This document shows positions 17,963 through 24,856 of a DNA stretch of 64,000 nucleotides, piece after piece. Both the position numbers and the translations under genes were made by a program. The notes under the pieces were generated by a model that worked only from the letters and a program-made list of their open reading frames with translations, ran no database searches and was not told the origin of the DNA. Position 1 is the first letter of the stretch; every line of letters starts with the position of its first letter. The DNA comes from CAZFYZ01 sp964523735 (lineage in GTDB: Bacteria; Armatimonadota; UBA5829): NCBI GenBank assembly GCA_964523735.1, contig CAZFYZ010000001.1:53248-117247 (forward strand). The letters are read 5' to 3'.

Positions 17963-19135
17963 ATGTCGCAATTTAAGCCATTCGAGATGAAGGGGCGTCC
18001 CCTCGAGGACCAGGTGATGAGCTGGAACGAGATGATCCAGCCGCCGTTCGACAAGAACACAGTGGATGCTTACACGCGCACACGTGTGATTCTGATGAAC
18101 GGGATCGAGAACAACAGTGTGATCATGTCTCACTGCATCGACCGGACACACCCGAGCGATGAACTCAAGCGCCAACTGGGGATGATCAGGAGGCTGGATT
18201 CCCAACAACAGCAGACAGTCAACTGGCTTACTCCGGCCAATGCGACGGTTCTTGAGACTACCATAGGTTACGAGCAGGTCGCGGTGGATCTCACCGCAAA
18301 CCTCGCCAGGAACGAGCCGGATGGCTATTTCAAGAGCGTGCTGGACTTTGCGTTGCTGGAGGATTTCGATCACTTGTTCAGGTACGGCTGCATGCTCCAG
18401 GCACTGGAGAGCAAAGAGCCCAACATGATCACCCAGGGCAGGACGGAGATCAAAGCAGGTCGCCCGACAGAGGTCGAGCACCGCCATCCTGATGATGAGA
18501 TGCGGATGCACTACCACAAAGACGGCGCATCCATCAAGACCAAGATGAACTACTTCACCATCGTCTCCGGTGAGCAGCAGACGATGCTCTTTTACAAGGC
18601 GCACGGCTTCCAGTACGCTGACGAGATGGCCAGGAAGCTCTACGCCGAAATCGCCGAGATCGAGCAGCAGCACGTCACACAGTATGAGCTTGTAGGCGAC
18701 CCAGAGGAGTCGCCGCTGGAGAAGATCACTCTGATGCAGCTCTGCGAGGCCTACAACTACTTCTCCTGCGCCGAGACCGAGACCGACCCGCGTCTCAAGT
18801 CGCTCTGGGAGCGCTTTGCCGAGCATGAGATCGAGCACTTTAAGGTCTGCAGCAGCCTGTTGCAGGAGTTCGAGGGCAAGGACATACGCGATATCATGAA
18901 AGGCGACACGATCGAGCCCCTCATTGTCTTCGAGGAGAACAAGGACTACGTCAACCACATCCTCGAGACACAGGTCCAGCTCCAGCCGCTCGACATGGAG
19001 TTCGTGGATTCAGACGAACTGCCGGACGACTGGGCCAGCTTCGGCTACAGGGACAAAGTCAACGCCGGAGGAGTCCCGTCCGAACAAGTAGTCGACCGCG
19101 CCCAGCGTGAAGCAAAGATACCGCAGTCTGTATAG
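17963..19135 (+). CDS. Ferritin-like diiron-superfamily protein
   Basis: 390 residues from ATG 17963, behind AAGGAGGG. It is helical and acidic, with Glu/His motifs at spaced helices: YEQVAVDLTANLARNE (about 102), LLEDFDHLFRYG (about 132), EIEQQHVTQYE (about 233) and EHEIEHFKVC (about 287). The ExxH-type pairs fit a ferritin-like four-helix bundle that binds two metals. No signal peptide is visible, so it is probably cytoplasmic. The reaction is unknown; oxidative-stress or iron handling is only inferred from the fold. It follows the exopolysaccharide locus by 48 bases and may share its transcript. Confidence 0.7.
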   Translation: MSQFKPFEMKGRPLEDQVMSWNEMIQPPFDKNTVDAYTRTRVILMNGIENNSVIMSHCIDRTHPSDELKRQLGMIRRLDSQQQQTVNWLTPANATVLETTIGYEQVAVDLTANLARNEPDGYFKSVLDFALLEDFDHLFRYGCMLQALESKEPNMITQGRTEIKAGRPTEVEHRHPDDEMRMHYHKDGASIKTKMNYFTIVSGEQQTMLFYKAHGFQYADEMARKLYAEIAEIEQQHVTQYELVGDPEESPLEKITLMQLCEAYNYFSCAETETDPRLKSLWERFAEHEIEHFKVCSSLLQEFEGKDIRDIMKGDTIEPLIVFEENKDYVNHILETQVQLQPLDMEFVDSDELPDDWASFGYRDKVNAGGVPSEQVVDRAQREAKIPQSV

Positions 19136-19154
19136 CAGCATTCTGGCAGACCTC

Positions 19155-19240
19155 TAGTGGCGAGAGGATTCTGGGTAACAGGGGTTTCATGGTTGCACTC
19201 TGTCATGCCGCCCAGAATCCTTCGCCCGCTCTCCGAAGGC
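19155..19240. repeat. Imperfect inverted repeat (GGCGAGAGGATTCTGGG type)
   Basis: A left arm GGCGAGAGGATTCTGGG near 19158-19174 is nearly complementary to CCCAGAATCCTTCGCC near 19211-19226. It lies in the 212-bp gap before the methyltransferase gene. It shares the GAATCCTTCGCC motif with the repeat at 15876. Confidence 0.5.
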
Positions 19241-19347
19241 AGGATGCATCTTTGCCTCCACCCCCGCTCGGATGGTATACTCTTGCGTCAGCGGCGCGTG
19301 ACTCTGCTGACAGCAAAAGCATCATAACCGAAGGCAGGAGGATTCGC

Positions 19348-20214
19348 ATGACCCCATTCGTTCAAGCGATAGCAGCCAAGCAGACACTCACATCAGACGG
19401 CGCAATGGGCACTCAACTCGCGGCGCGGGGTGGGGTGCAGGGGCCGACGGCGAACCTCCAGTTCCCGGAGATCGTCACCGCCATCCACGCCGACTACAAG
19501 GCCGCCGGTGCCAGAATCCTGCTGACCAACACTTTGACGGCCAACCGTATCTCCCTGGAACACGCGGGACTTGCGGATAAGCTGGAGGAGATCAACCGGA
19601 TCGGTGTCGAGCTCTGTCGCAAGGCCGCGGGCGATGATTGCTACGTCTGCGGGGATATGACCTCGACGGGCAAGTTTCTGGAGCCGCTTGGGGAGTATAC
19701 CGAGGAGCAATTCGCGGCCAATGCCGCAGAACAAGCGCGAATCTTGGCCGATGCAGGGGCCGATTGCATCATCGTCGAGACAATGACCGACGTACGTGAG
19801 ACCGCCATCGACGTCCGCGCGGCCAAAGAGGCAACGGGCCTGCCAGTCATCGCCAGCATATCGTTCGATCCGGCAGGCGAGGATTTCCGCACGATGATGG
19901 GCGACACGGTGGAGAAAGCCGTCACCGATCTGGCGGCTACGGGCGCCGATGTGATCGGCGTCAACTGCGGCACCCTCGACCCCTGGGAGGCGGCGAAAGT
20001 CATCGCCCGGATGCGCTCACAAACCGATCTGCCCTTGATCGCCCAGCCGAACGCAGGCAAACCCGAGCTATCAGGTGGCGAGGTCATCTTCCGCCTCACT
20101 CCGGATGAGTTCGCGCAAGGAGTGGTCGAATGCCTCAAGGCCGGGGCCACGATCCTCGGCGGCTGCTGCGGCACTACGCCGGAGCACATAGCCGCACTCA
20201 AGACTGTGCTATAA
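19348..20214 (+). CDS. Homocysteine S-methyltransferase-family protein
   Basis: 288 residues from ATG 19348, behind GCAGGAGG. The sequence has the TIM-barrel family start (TSDGAMGTQLAARGG) and the three-Cys zinc site: VNCGT near residue 206 and GGCCGTT near 271. This is the module that binds and activates homocysteine in MetH and BHMT. As a stand-alone protein it may methylate homocysteine or another thiol with a separate corrinoid or methyl-donor partner. None is adjacent. The N-terminal MTPFVQAIAAKQ start fits the family length. Confidence 0.85.
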   Translation: MTPFVQAIAAKQTLTSDGAMGTQLAARGGVQGPTANLQFPEIVTAIHADYKAAGARILLTNTLTANRISLEHAGLADKLEEINRIGVELCRKAAGDDCYVCGDMTSTGKFLEPLGEYTEEQFAANAAEQARILADAGADCIIVETMTDVRETAIDVRAAKEATGLPVIASISFDPAGEDFRTMMGDTVEKAVTDLAATGADVIGVNCGTLDPWEAAKVIARMRSQTDLPLIAQPNAGKPELSGGEVIFRLTPDEFAQGVVECLKAGATILGGCCGTTPEHIAALKTVL

Positions 20215-20237
20215 TAGCTGGGGCATGCCATGCAGTT

Positions 20238-20263
20238 GTTTCGGGGTCACCCTGACCCGAAAC
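20238..20263. repeat. GTTTCGGG palindrome, copy 1
   Basis: GTTTCGGGGTCA (20238-20249) and TGACCCGAAAC (20253-20263) form an 11-12 bp stem with one bulged base. Related palindromes are at 53053-53096 and 56275-56343. Confidence 0.65.
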
Positions 20264-20269
20264 GGAAGT

Positions 20270-20304
20270 CCCAACACCCAACACCTATCACCCAACACCT
20301 GACA
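20270..20304. repeat. Heptamer array, five 7-nt units
   Basis: Units CCCAACA, CCCAACA, CCTATCA, CCCAACA, CCTGACA follow one another without gap from 20270 to 20304. The array ends 11 bases before the start codon of the DedA gene. It is a member of the 7-nt-period family described in the findings. Confidence 0.8.
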
Positions 20305-20314
20305 GGAGTCTGCC

Positions 20315-20968
20315 TTGGGCGCAATCATACATGCCGTCACCAACTGGATCGTCGTCAACATCACCGCAATGGGCTACTGGGGCATCGTGCTCATGATGGG
20401 CATCGAGAGTGCCTGCATCCCCCTGCCAAGTGAGATCATAATGCCGTTCGGCGGCTATCTCGTCTATCAGGACCCCTCCAGGTTCAACATCTGGATGATG
20501 GGAGTCGCGGGCGCAGCGGGCTGCGTTTGGGGCTCGGTTGTGGCCTACTGGGCTGGAATGTTCGGCGGCAGGCCCTTCGTCGAGAAGTATGGCCGCTATT
20601 TCCTGGTTCGGCATCAGGATCTGGACAAAGCCGATGCCTTCTTCAAAAGGCACGGCGACGCTGCTATCTTCATCAGTCGTCTGCTGCCGGTCGTGCGGAC
20701 GTTCATCTCGTTCCCCGCGGGCATATCCAGGATGCACTTCTGGCGATTCGTGATCTACACTTTCCTGGGCTCATTCCCCTGGTGCCTCGGGCTCGCGTAC
20801 GCGGGCAAGCTTCTCGGCAAGCAATGGGACACCCGCCTGAAGGCCTACTTCCACGGCGCGGATGCGATCATCGGCATAGTGATCCTAGTCCTCGTGGCCC
20901 TCTACGTCTATCACCATATCCACAGCGACCAGAAATACCGCAAGGCAAAGAACACCGAATCACAGTGA
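20315..20968 (+). CDS. DedA-family membrane protein
   Basis: 217 residues. Diagnostic motifs are ESACIPLPSEIIMPFGGYL (about residues 29-47) and RLLPVVRTFISFPAGISRM (about 125), plus GSFPWC in a later membrane segment. DedA proteins are inner-membrane proteins implicated in undecaprenyl-phosphate or phospholipid flipping and in maintaining membrane potential. Start is TTG 20315, preceded by ACAGGAG; no ATG is nearer. A heptamer array ends 11 bases upstream. The link to polyprenyl-phosphate recycling would suit the polysaccharide locus, but that is inference. Confidence 0.9.
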   Translation: MGAIIHAVTNWIVVNITAMGYWGIVLMMGIESACIPLPSEIIMPFGGYLVYQDPSRFNIWMMGVAGAAGCVWGSVVAYWAGMFGGRPFVEKYGRYFLVRHQDLDKADAFFKRHGDAAIFISRLLPVVRTFISFPAGISRMHFWRFVIYTFLGSFPWCLGLAYAGKLLGKQWDTRLKAYFHGADAIIGIVILVLVALYVYHHIHSDQKYRKAKNTESQ

Positions 20969-21029
20969 AGCACCTGGCCGTCTGAGGGGTCAGATAGAGC
21001 ATAGCAGCTTCCGTCGCGAGGTCAACACT

Positions 21030-21398
21030 ATGCCCAAGTTCCTGATCTTTCTGATCGTCCTCACCGCTCTCCCGAGCCTTGGCCAGCAGACCGCCGAGAG
21101 CCACTCTCTGATTCCGTCCGGTATCCGTGCGATGGCCACTCCTGATGGCACCGCCATCATCCTGATCTCAGTGCCAGATGACCCGGGCGGCACGATTTTG
21201 GAGTGGCTTGGCATCGGCGCGATTGCCTGCGATGCGGACAACAGCCTGATCGTCTGGTCCGAATCTCCCGGCGCTCCTCGTCTAGCGCCGCAGCCATCCG
21301 TGCCTAACGGTCCGGCTGGAGCATTCGTGTGGCCGCAAGGCATAGAGAACGCCCCGCCGTTCGACATAAACAAAAGCATCACCTCTGAGAGGCGATGA
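21030..21398 (+). CDS. Small secreted protein, unknown
   Basis: 122 residues. The N-terminus MPKFLIFLIVLTALPSLGQQ is a clear signal peptide with cleavage near residue 19. The mature part of about 100 residues has no motif I recognise; it contains several Pro/Gly turns and no Cys pair. GAGGT lies about 10 bases before ATG 21030. It is followed by a strong hairpin (21408-21432). A hypothetical gene; the opposite-strand frame is less convincing because it lacks a signal or Shine-Dalgarno. Confidence 0.6.
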   Translation: MPKFLIFLIVLTALPSLGQQTAESHSLIPSGIRAMATPDGTAIILISVPDDPGGTILEWLGIGAIACDADNSLIVWSESPGAPRLAPQPSVPNGPAGAFVWPQGIENAPPFDINKSITSERR

Positions 21399-21407
21399 GC
21401 CGCTGAT

Positions 21408-21432
21408 TGGGCGTGATAAGTCATCACGCCCA
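21408..21432. terminator. Hairpin between convergent genes
   Basis: TGGGCGTGAT (21408-21417), a 5-nt loop and its perfect complement (21423-21432). It lies 9 bases after the small secreted-protein gene and between convergent transcripts, so a bidirectional transcription end is likely. No long T-tract is present. Confidence 0.6.
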
Positions 21433-21463
21433 CAGGCGAACCTCGCGCCTTGCAGTCGTGCCC

Positions 21464-21491
21464 TTCTGACTTCTGACCTCGGACCTCAAAC
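21464..21491. repeat. Heptamer array, four 7-nt units
   Basis: Units TTCTGAC, TTCTGAC, CTCGGAC, CTCAAAC in direct succession. No inverted partner is visible nearby. It overlaps the 5' flank of the mraZ terminator. Confidence 0.6.
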
Positions 21492-21520
21492 GAAAACAGC
21501 GGAGGCATCCGTGCCTCCGC
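21491..21520 (-). terminator. Rho-independent-like terminator of the mraZ transcript
   Basis: Read on the minus strand, a 9-bp GC-rich stem (GCGGAGGCA at 21520-21512 pairing with 21507-21499, loop 4 nt) is followed by TGTTTTC. It lies 30 bases after the mraZ stop. Confidence 0.75.
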
Positions 21521-21550
21521 CATTTCCCACCGCTTCTTTTCTTCTCTCCA

Positions 21551-21988
21551 TTATCGCGGTTCGTCGGCCTCCCTGCCCAGATCCGCGATAACGCTGTCGG
21601 TGAGGGCCGCGTTGAACGAATCCCAACGCGACTTCTCCCAAATCTCAATCTTGTCAGTAAGCCCGACGACCCAGATGCTGTCCCCAGGTTTGATGCCTGC
21701 GTGCGACATCAGCATAGGCGGGATAGCGATCCGTCCCTGCCTGTCCGGCGTGCACTCACACGCCGCCCCAAGAAAGTAGCGCTCGAGCTTCAGACCCCGT
21801 TCATCGAGAAACGATCTGGGCGTGAGCATCTGTTGGACCCTCGGCCAACCCTGCTCCGAAAACACCCACAGACAGCCGTGTAGCCCGCGCGTCACGACGA
21901 AGCTGTTGCCGAGCTTCTGCCGGAATCGCGCCGGCATCACCGTTCTGCCCTTATCATCTACCGTATGCTCATAGGCACCGGAGAACAA
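21551..21988 (-). CDS. mraZ: MraZ transcriptional regulator
   Basis: 145 residues with the two AbrB/SpoVT-like repeats of MraZ: DDKGRTVMPARFR near the N-terminus and DRQGRIAIPPMLM near residue 90. MraZ binds TGGG-like repeats and controls the division and cell-wall cluster in many bacteria. I prefer the TTG at 21988, because AGGTGG sits 7 bases upstream and the family begins FSGAYEH; a GTG at 22000 is the longer alternative and lacks a ribosome site. The gene is not followed by rsmH, ftsL or other dcw genes: the next gene downstream is convergent. It would be cotranscribed with the zinc-ribbon gene upstream from the promoter at 22787-22815. Confidence 0.93.
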   Translation of the reverse strand: MFSGAYEHTVDDKGRTVMPARFRQKLGNSFVVTRGLHGCLWVFSEQGWPRVQQMLTPRSFLDERGLKLERYFLGAACECTPDRQGRIAIPPMLMSHAGIKPGDSIWVVGLTDKIEIWEKSRWDSFNAALTDSVIADLGREADEPR

Positions 21989-22126
21989 ACCGAAAACCAC
22001 CTATCTAATGCTATCAGCCGATCTTTGGGGATTTTGGTGCTGCTCTGGCCCCGGCTGAGTGATGTCCCCTGCGCCAGCGCTTGCTCGTGGGTCATCAACT
22101 CGCCGAAATCCCGAAACACCTCCTAT

Positions 22127-22723
22127 TTACCGAATCCTGAAGCTTATCTCTTCCCTGCCCGAGCGGCGCCTCTGCATCTCGGCGCGCTCAAGTCCGCCGA
22201 AGTCGCGCTCATCCGCGCCTAGCAAGACCTTGATGAACCCTTTGTTGCTTGACGCTTCCGCCTCGGCTGAACACCTGGCGCAATATGTCCGATCCGTGAG
22301 CGGCTTCTTGGCACCGTCGCGCAGGCTGACGACAGTCCTCGGGAACGGCTCAGGTTTGCCGCAGATGTTGCACCTGGGGATGGGGATCAGCTTGCTCTTG
22401 GTGTCGCGGCACAGGTCTCGGACCATCCGCAGCACGCCAGGCTCGAATGACCGATGGACAGCCACGAACTCAAAACTCTCCCGCAGCACGTCCTCGATCG
22501 TGTCGAGTATCCGCAGGCCCGCCTCTCCCGCTTGAACTATGTAGCTCATCAAGCGGCCTTGTGACAGCTGCCGGACCTCGACATGCGCTGTTAGCTCTCT
22601 GAAGAGCTCCTCGACCTCGCGTCTATCAGCCCTACTACGCGTCTCCACTAGGAATACCGCGCGCAATCCGGCCGGGCGCGGCTTCAGCCAAATCTCACTC
22701 ACAGCCTCAACGGCTACAGGCAT
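22127..22723 (-). CDS. Putative zinc-ribbon protein upstream of mraZ
   Basis: About 198 residues from ATG 22723 (AGGATGGGG upstream; a GTG at 22750 would lie inside the operator-like boxes). The middle has CNICGKPEPF and, about 23 residues later, YCARCSAE, a CxxC...CxxC pair likely to bind zinc. The N-terminal half is mixed alpha/beta with LSQGRLMSYIVQAGEAGL, and the C-terminus is strongly charged (EMQRRRSGREE). I do not recognise the family. It is the first gene after the mraZ-type promoter and is separated from mraZ by 138 bases, so the two probably form one operon. Confidence 0.65.
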   Translation of the reverse strand: MPVAVEAVSEIWLKPRPAGLRAVFLVETRSRADRREVEELFRELTAHVEVRQLSQGRLMSYIVQAGEAGLRILDTIEDVLRESFEFVAVHRSFEPGVLRMVRDLCRDTKSKLIPIPRCNICGKPEPFPRTVVSLRDGAKKPLTDRTYCARCSAEAEASSNKGFIKVLLGADERDFGGLERAEMQRRRSGREEISFRIR

Positions 22724-22749
22724 CCTTCCCCATCCTGAGAGGGTATTCA

Positions 22750-22783
22750 CCCATGAATACCACTATCTACCACAATCTACCCC
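22750..22783 (-). promoter_or_regulatory. Four MraZ-like boxes with 10-bp spacing
   Basis: Read on the minus strand, GGGG (22783-22780), GTGG (22773-22770), GTGG (22763-22760) and TGGG (22753-22750) recur with exactly 10-bp spacing. They lie just downstream of a -10 element. MraZ is known to bind TGGG/GTGG-type 5-bp repeats separated by 5 bp. Autoregulation is the natural reading. Confidence 0.65.
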
Positions 22784-22786
22784 GGG

Positions 22787-22815
22787 ATTATACGACAGCG
22801 CCATAGAGCTGTCAA
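22787..22815 (-). promoter_or_regulatory. Sigma-70-type promoter of the mraZ operon
   Basis: On the minus strand, TTGACA (22815-22810), a 17-bp spacer and TATAAT (22792-22787): a perfect consensus match. The predicted start of transcription falls on the first MraZ-like box. Confidence 0.85.
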
Positions 22816-22939
22816 TAGGTTTCTTGCAGGGAATCGCCTCAAGCTTAGGCATCGAGTTTAGCGGCCTTGGCGGAACGTGGGTAAACGGTGGGGATAGGGG
22901 GAGGCAGAGGCTTAGTGGCGGCAGAGGAAGTGTGTGAGG

Positions 22940-23743
22940 TCAACCCCCGCGCCGGAAAACCTCGGCGTACTTCGCGCCGATCTTCTCGCCTTCACCTTTC
23001 GACTTCTTCAGGAGAAACCGCTTGCCTAGCGAGAACCAAATTGGCGGTGCTTCCGTACGATGGGATCGAATGGACAGGAGCTTGACCTTGAACGCCTCAT
23101 CGTCGAAGCCGAACCACACGTTGGGCTCGCTGGAGCCGAAATAGCAGGTCTTCGAGCCAAGCCGGTCGGTTGCTATTCGCGCGGCTTTGGCGGCGGCCTG
23201 GTGATCGAGGTGAGGGTTATAGATGTGGTCGGGGTCCCAGGATAACACCAAGTCCGGCTGCTCTCTCTTGATCAGCAACTCGATATTCCGGGCGAACTGC
23301 TCCACGTGCTGGGGCAGCTTCTTGTCGGGGTAGTCATAGAGCACAACGTCGACTCCGCCCAGTACGCGCGCGGCGTTCCCCTGGTGTCGTGTACGCAGGC
23401 CCTCGAGACTCCTCTTGGCTGCACCGTTAAGCCCTTTACCCCCGCGGGTCGCGATTGCGAACGTGACCTTGATTCCCCGCGACCGCATCTCGTGAACAAG
23501 CGCTCCGCAATACCATTCGATGTCATCCGGATGCGCGCTGACGAAGAGCACTCTCTTGGCCGAGAGCATCTCCGCCACCAGCAGGTCGTTCTCAGGTACT
23601 GGATTGGTCTGCGATATGGGCACGGACCTAGTATACCGCATCACAAAGAGCACTGCGAATGCGATGATGAACCCCAGCGCGAACAGCACCGCCCGCCTGC
23701 GCCAGAGCTTGCCTCTTGGGCTTGTTCTTCTGTCTTGAGCCAT
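22940..23743 (-). CDS. Membrane-anchored PIG-L family deacetylase
   Basis: 267 residues from ATG 23743. A basic N-terminus and one transmembrane segment (about 17-36) are followed by the LmbE/PIG-L domain: SAHPDDIEWYCGALVHEM (zinc-binding AHPDD) and NPHLDHQAAAKAA (third zinc His). These enzymes remove N-acetyl groups from GlcNAc-type sugars. The membrane anchor suggests periplasmic or membrane-associated action on an amino-sugar glycan or lipid. The -10 element ends 10 bases before the ATG and no Shine-Dalgarno is present, so the message may be leaderless. The substrate is unknown. Confidence 0.88.
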   Translation of the reverse strand: MAQDRRTSPRGKLWRRRAVLFALGFIIAFAVLFVMRYTRSVPISQTNPVPENDLLVAEMLSAKRVLFVSAHPDDIEWYCGALVHEMRSRGIKVTFAIATRGGKGLNGAAKRSLEGLRTRHQGNAARVLGGVDVVLYDYPDKKLPQHVEQFARNIELLIKREQPDLVLSWDPDHIYNPHLDHQAAAKAARIATDRLGSKTCYFGSSEPNVWFGFDDEAFKVKLLSIRSHRTEAPPIWFSLGKRFLLKKSKGEGEKIGAKYAEVFRRGG

Positions 23744-23752
23744 ATCATTAGC

Positions 23753-23781
23753 ATTGTACTGGACCGTGGTGCTCACGCCAA
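23753..23781 (-). promoter_or_regulatory. Promoter of the PIG-L gene, nearly leaderless
   Basis: On the minus strand, TTGGCG (23781-23776), a 17-bp spacer and TACAAT (23758-23753). The ATG is at 23743, only 9 bases after the -10 hexamer. Confidence 0.65.
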
Positions 23782-23853
23782 CCCCATCGCTACTACAGTG
23801 CCCTCCCTGGGTATAACCGACACGTTGCGACACAATGGAAGGGGGCCAAAGCG

Positions 23854-24783
23854 ATGTGTAGATGCCCGGCCGTGGTTGCTCTCATGTTCTTCGTCTCTGC
23901 CTGGCTAGCTGTTTCGGCCAGGGCTGACGACGTCGACAGACACTCCATCAACTACAGCGCCGTCGATACCGATACCCACACAATCCTGCGTGCCCTGCTG
24001 GACGTCGGCGGTCGCAACTATGTGCTTGGCCCCGATGTGCCCAGAGACTACATCCGCGCGATCGCCATTGTCGATGTCGCCCGTGACAGAGCGCTGAAGT
24101 CCCTGTCGGACTGGTGGGGGATCGACTGCGACTCCCGCGACCCCAACTGCATCATCCTGAAGCCGCTTGCCAAGCCCGAGCCTCTGCCCGCCAAGCCAAG
24201 TTCTGATGGCAACAAGAACACGTACTACCTGATCCGGGACAGGCCTGCGAAACTGCGTGAGGCGCCCGAGCCGCCCGAGCCGATCAGAATCCGTCCCAGG
24301 CGAGACCCCGAGCCCGTCAACCAGGCGCTGACGCAATACGCCGAACTGGTCTCCAGACTGGTGACCCCCGAGATGCTCGATGACCTGGCTGTGCTTCTCC
24401 GCAAGCAGGTCGATCGGAGCCCATCCCTCCGCGAGCAGATAGCCGGGGAGCAGATCGGAATCGCCTGCTTTCGCCCGATCGGGGTCGAGTCCCGCGAGCT
24501 GATAGCGAGTCTCTCGGAAGACCTTTCCACGTCTATGGTGAAATCCGGCTTCAACCTCGTGGAGCGCGCACAGCTCGACAAAGCGTGGGATGAACTCCGC
24601 CTGCAGGACACCGCGCTGATCGACCCCGACACGGCAGCGAAGCTGGGCCAGATGACCGGCTGCGCCGTGATCGTCGTAGGCAGCGTCTGCTATCGGGGGG
24701 ACAGGGTAGTGATCAACGCCCGCCTCATCGAAACCGCCACAGGCCGAGCCCTCGCCGCGGACCGCGTGCAGGTCTGGAAGTAG
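23854..24783 (+). CDS. Secreted protein with STN-like and FlgO-like domains
   Basis: 309 residues. A signal peptide ends near residue 24 (VSARADD). Residues about 38-95 look like a secretin/TonB short N-terminal (STN) domain: ILRALLDVGGRNYVLGPDV followed by ALKSLSDWWGIDC. After a Pro-rich linker, residues about 200-305 match the FlgO/CsgG-like pattern: IACFRPIG, NLVERAQLDKAWDEL and LGQMTGCAVIVVGSV, ending in INARLIETATGRALAADRVQV. FlgO-type domains occur in outer-membrane-associated proteins. The combination with STN is unusual; the role is unknown. ATG 23854 follows GGAAGGGGG. Confidence 0.7.
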   Translation: MCRCPAVVALMFFVSAWLAVSARADDVDRHSINYSAVDTDTHTILRALLDVGGRNYVLGPDVPRDYIRAIAIVDVARDRALKSLSDWWGIDCDSRDPNCIILKPLAKPEPLPAKPSSDGNKNTYYLIRDRPAKLREAPEPPEPIRIRPRRDPEPVNQALTQYAELVSRLVTPEMLDDLAVLLRKQVDRSPSLREQIAGEQIGIACFRPIGVESRELIASLSEDLSTSMVKSGFNLVERAQLDKAWDELRLQDTALIDPDTAAKLGQMTGCAVIVVGSVCYRGDRVVINARLIETATGRALAADRVQVWK

Positions 24784-24796
24784 CCTCCCCTGCCGA

Positions 24797-24825
24797 TTGC
24801 CTCCTGCTGGGTCTGGTGTTACAAT
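24797..24825 (+). promoter_or_regulatory. Sigma-70-type promoter
   Basis: TTGCCT (24797-24802), 17-bp spacer, TACAAT (24820-24825), 31 bases before the start codon of the glycosidase-like gene. Confidence 0.65.
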
Positions 24826-24856
24826 CGTGACGTACTACCAGCAAGGAGTCTCCAGC

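Noticed and set aside
17879..18958. A 359-codon minus-strand frame over the ferritin-like gene.
   Set aside because: Low-complexity Leu/Val-rich sequence without recognisable motifs, opposite to a gene with good motifs.
19136..19347. A cobalamin riboswitch before the homocysteine-methyltransferase gene.
   Set aside because: No B12-box (GCCACTG) or matching long leader; the 212-bp gap is taken up by an imperfect palindrome of a dispersed repeat.
21958..22119. A 53-codon minus frame between the zinc-ribbon gene and mraZ, after AGGAGG.
   Set aside because: The start codon (GTG) overlaps the ribosome site itself and the frame overlaps the mraZ start; no family resemblance. Possibly a leader peptide, but unsupported.
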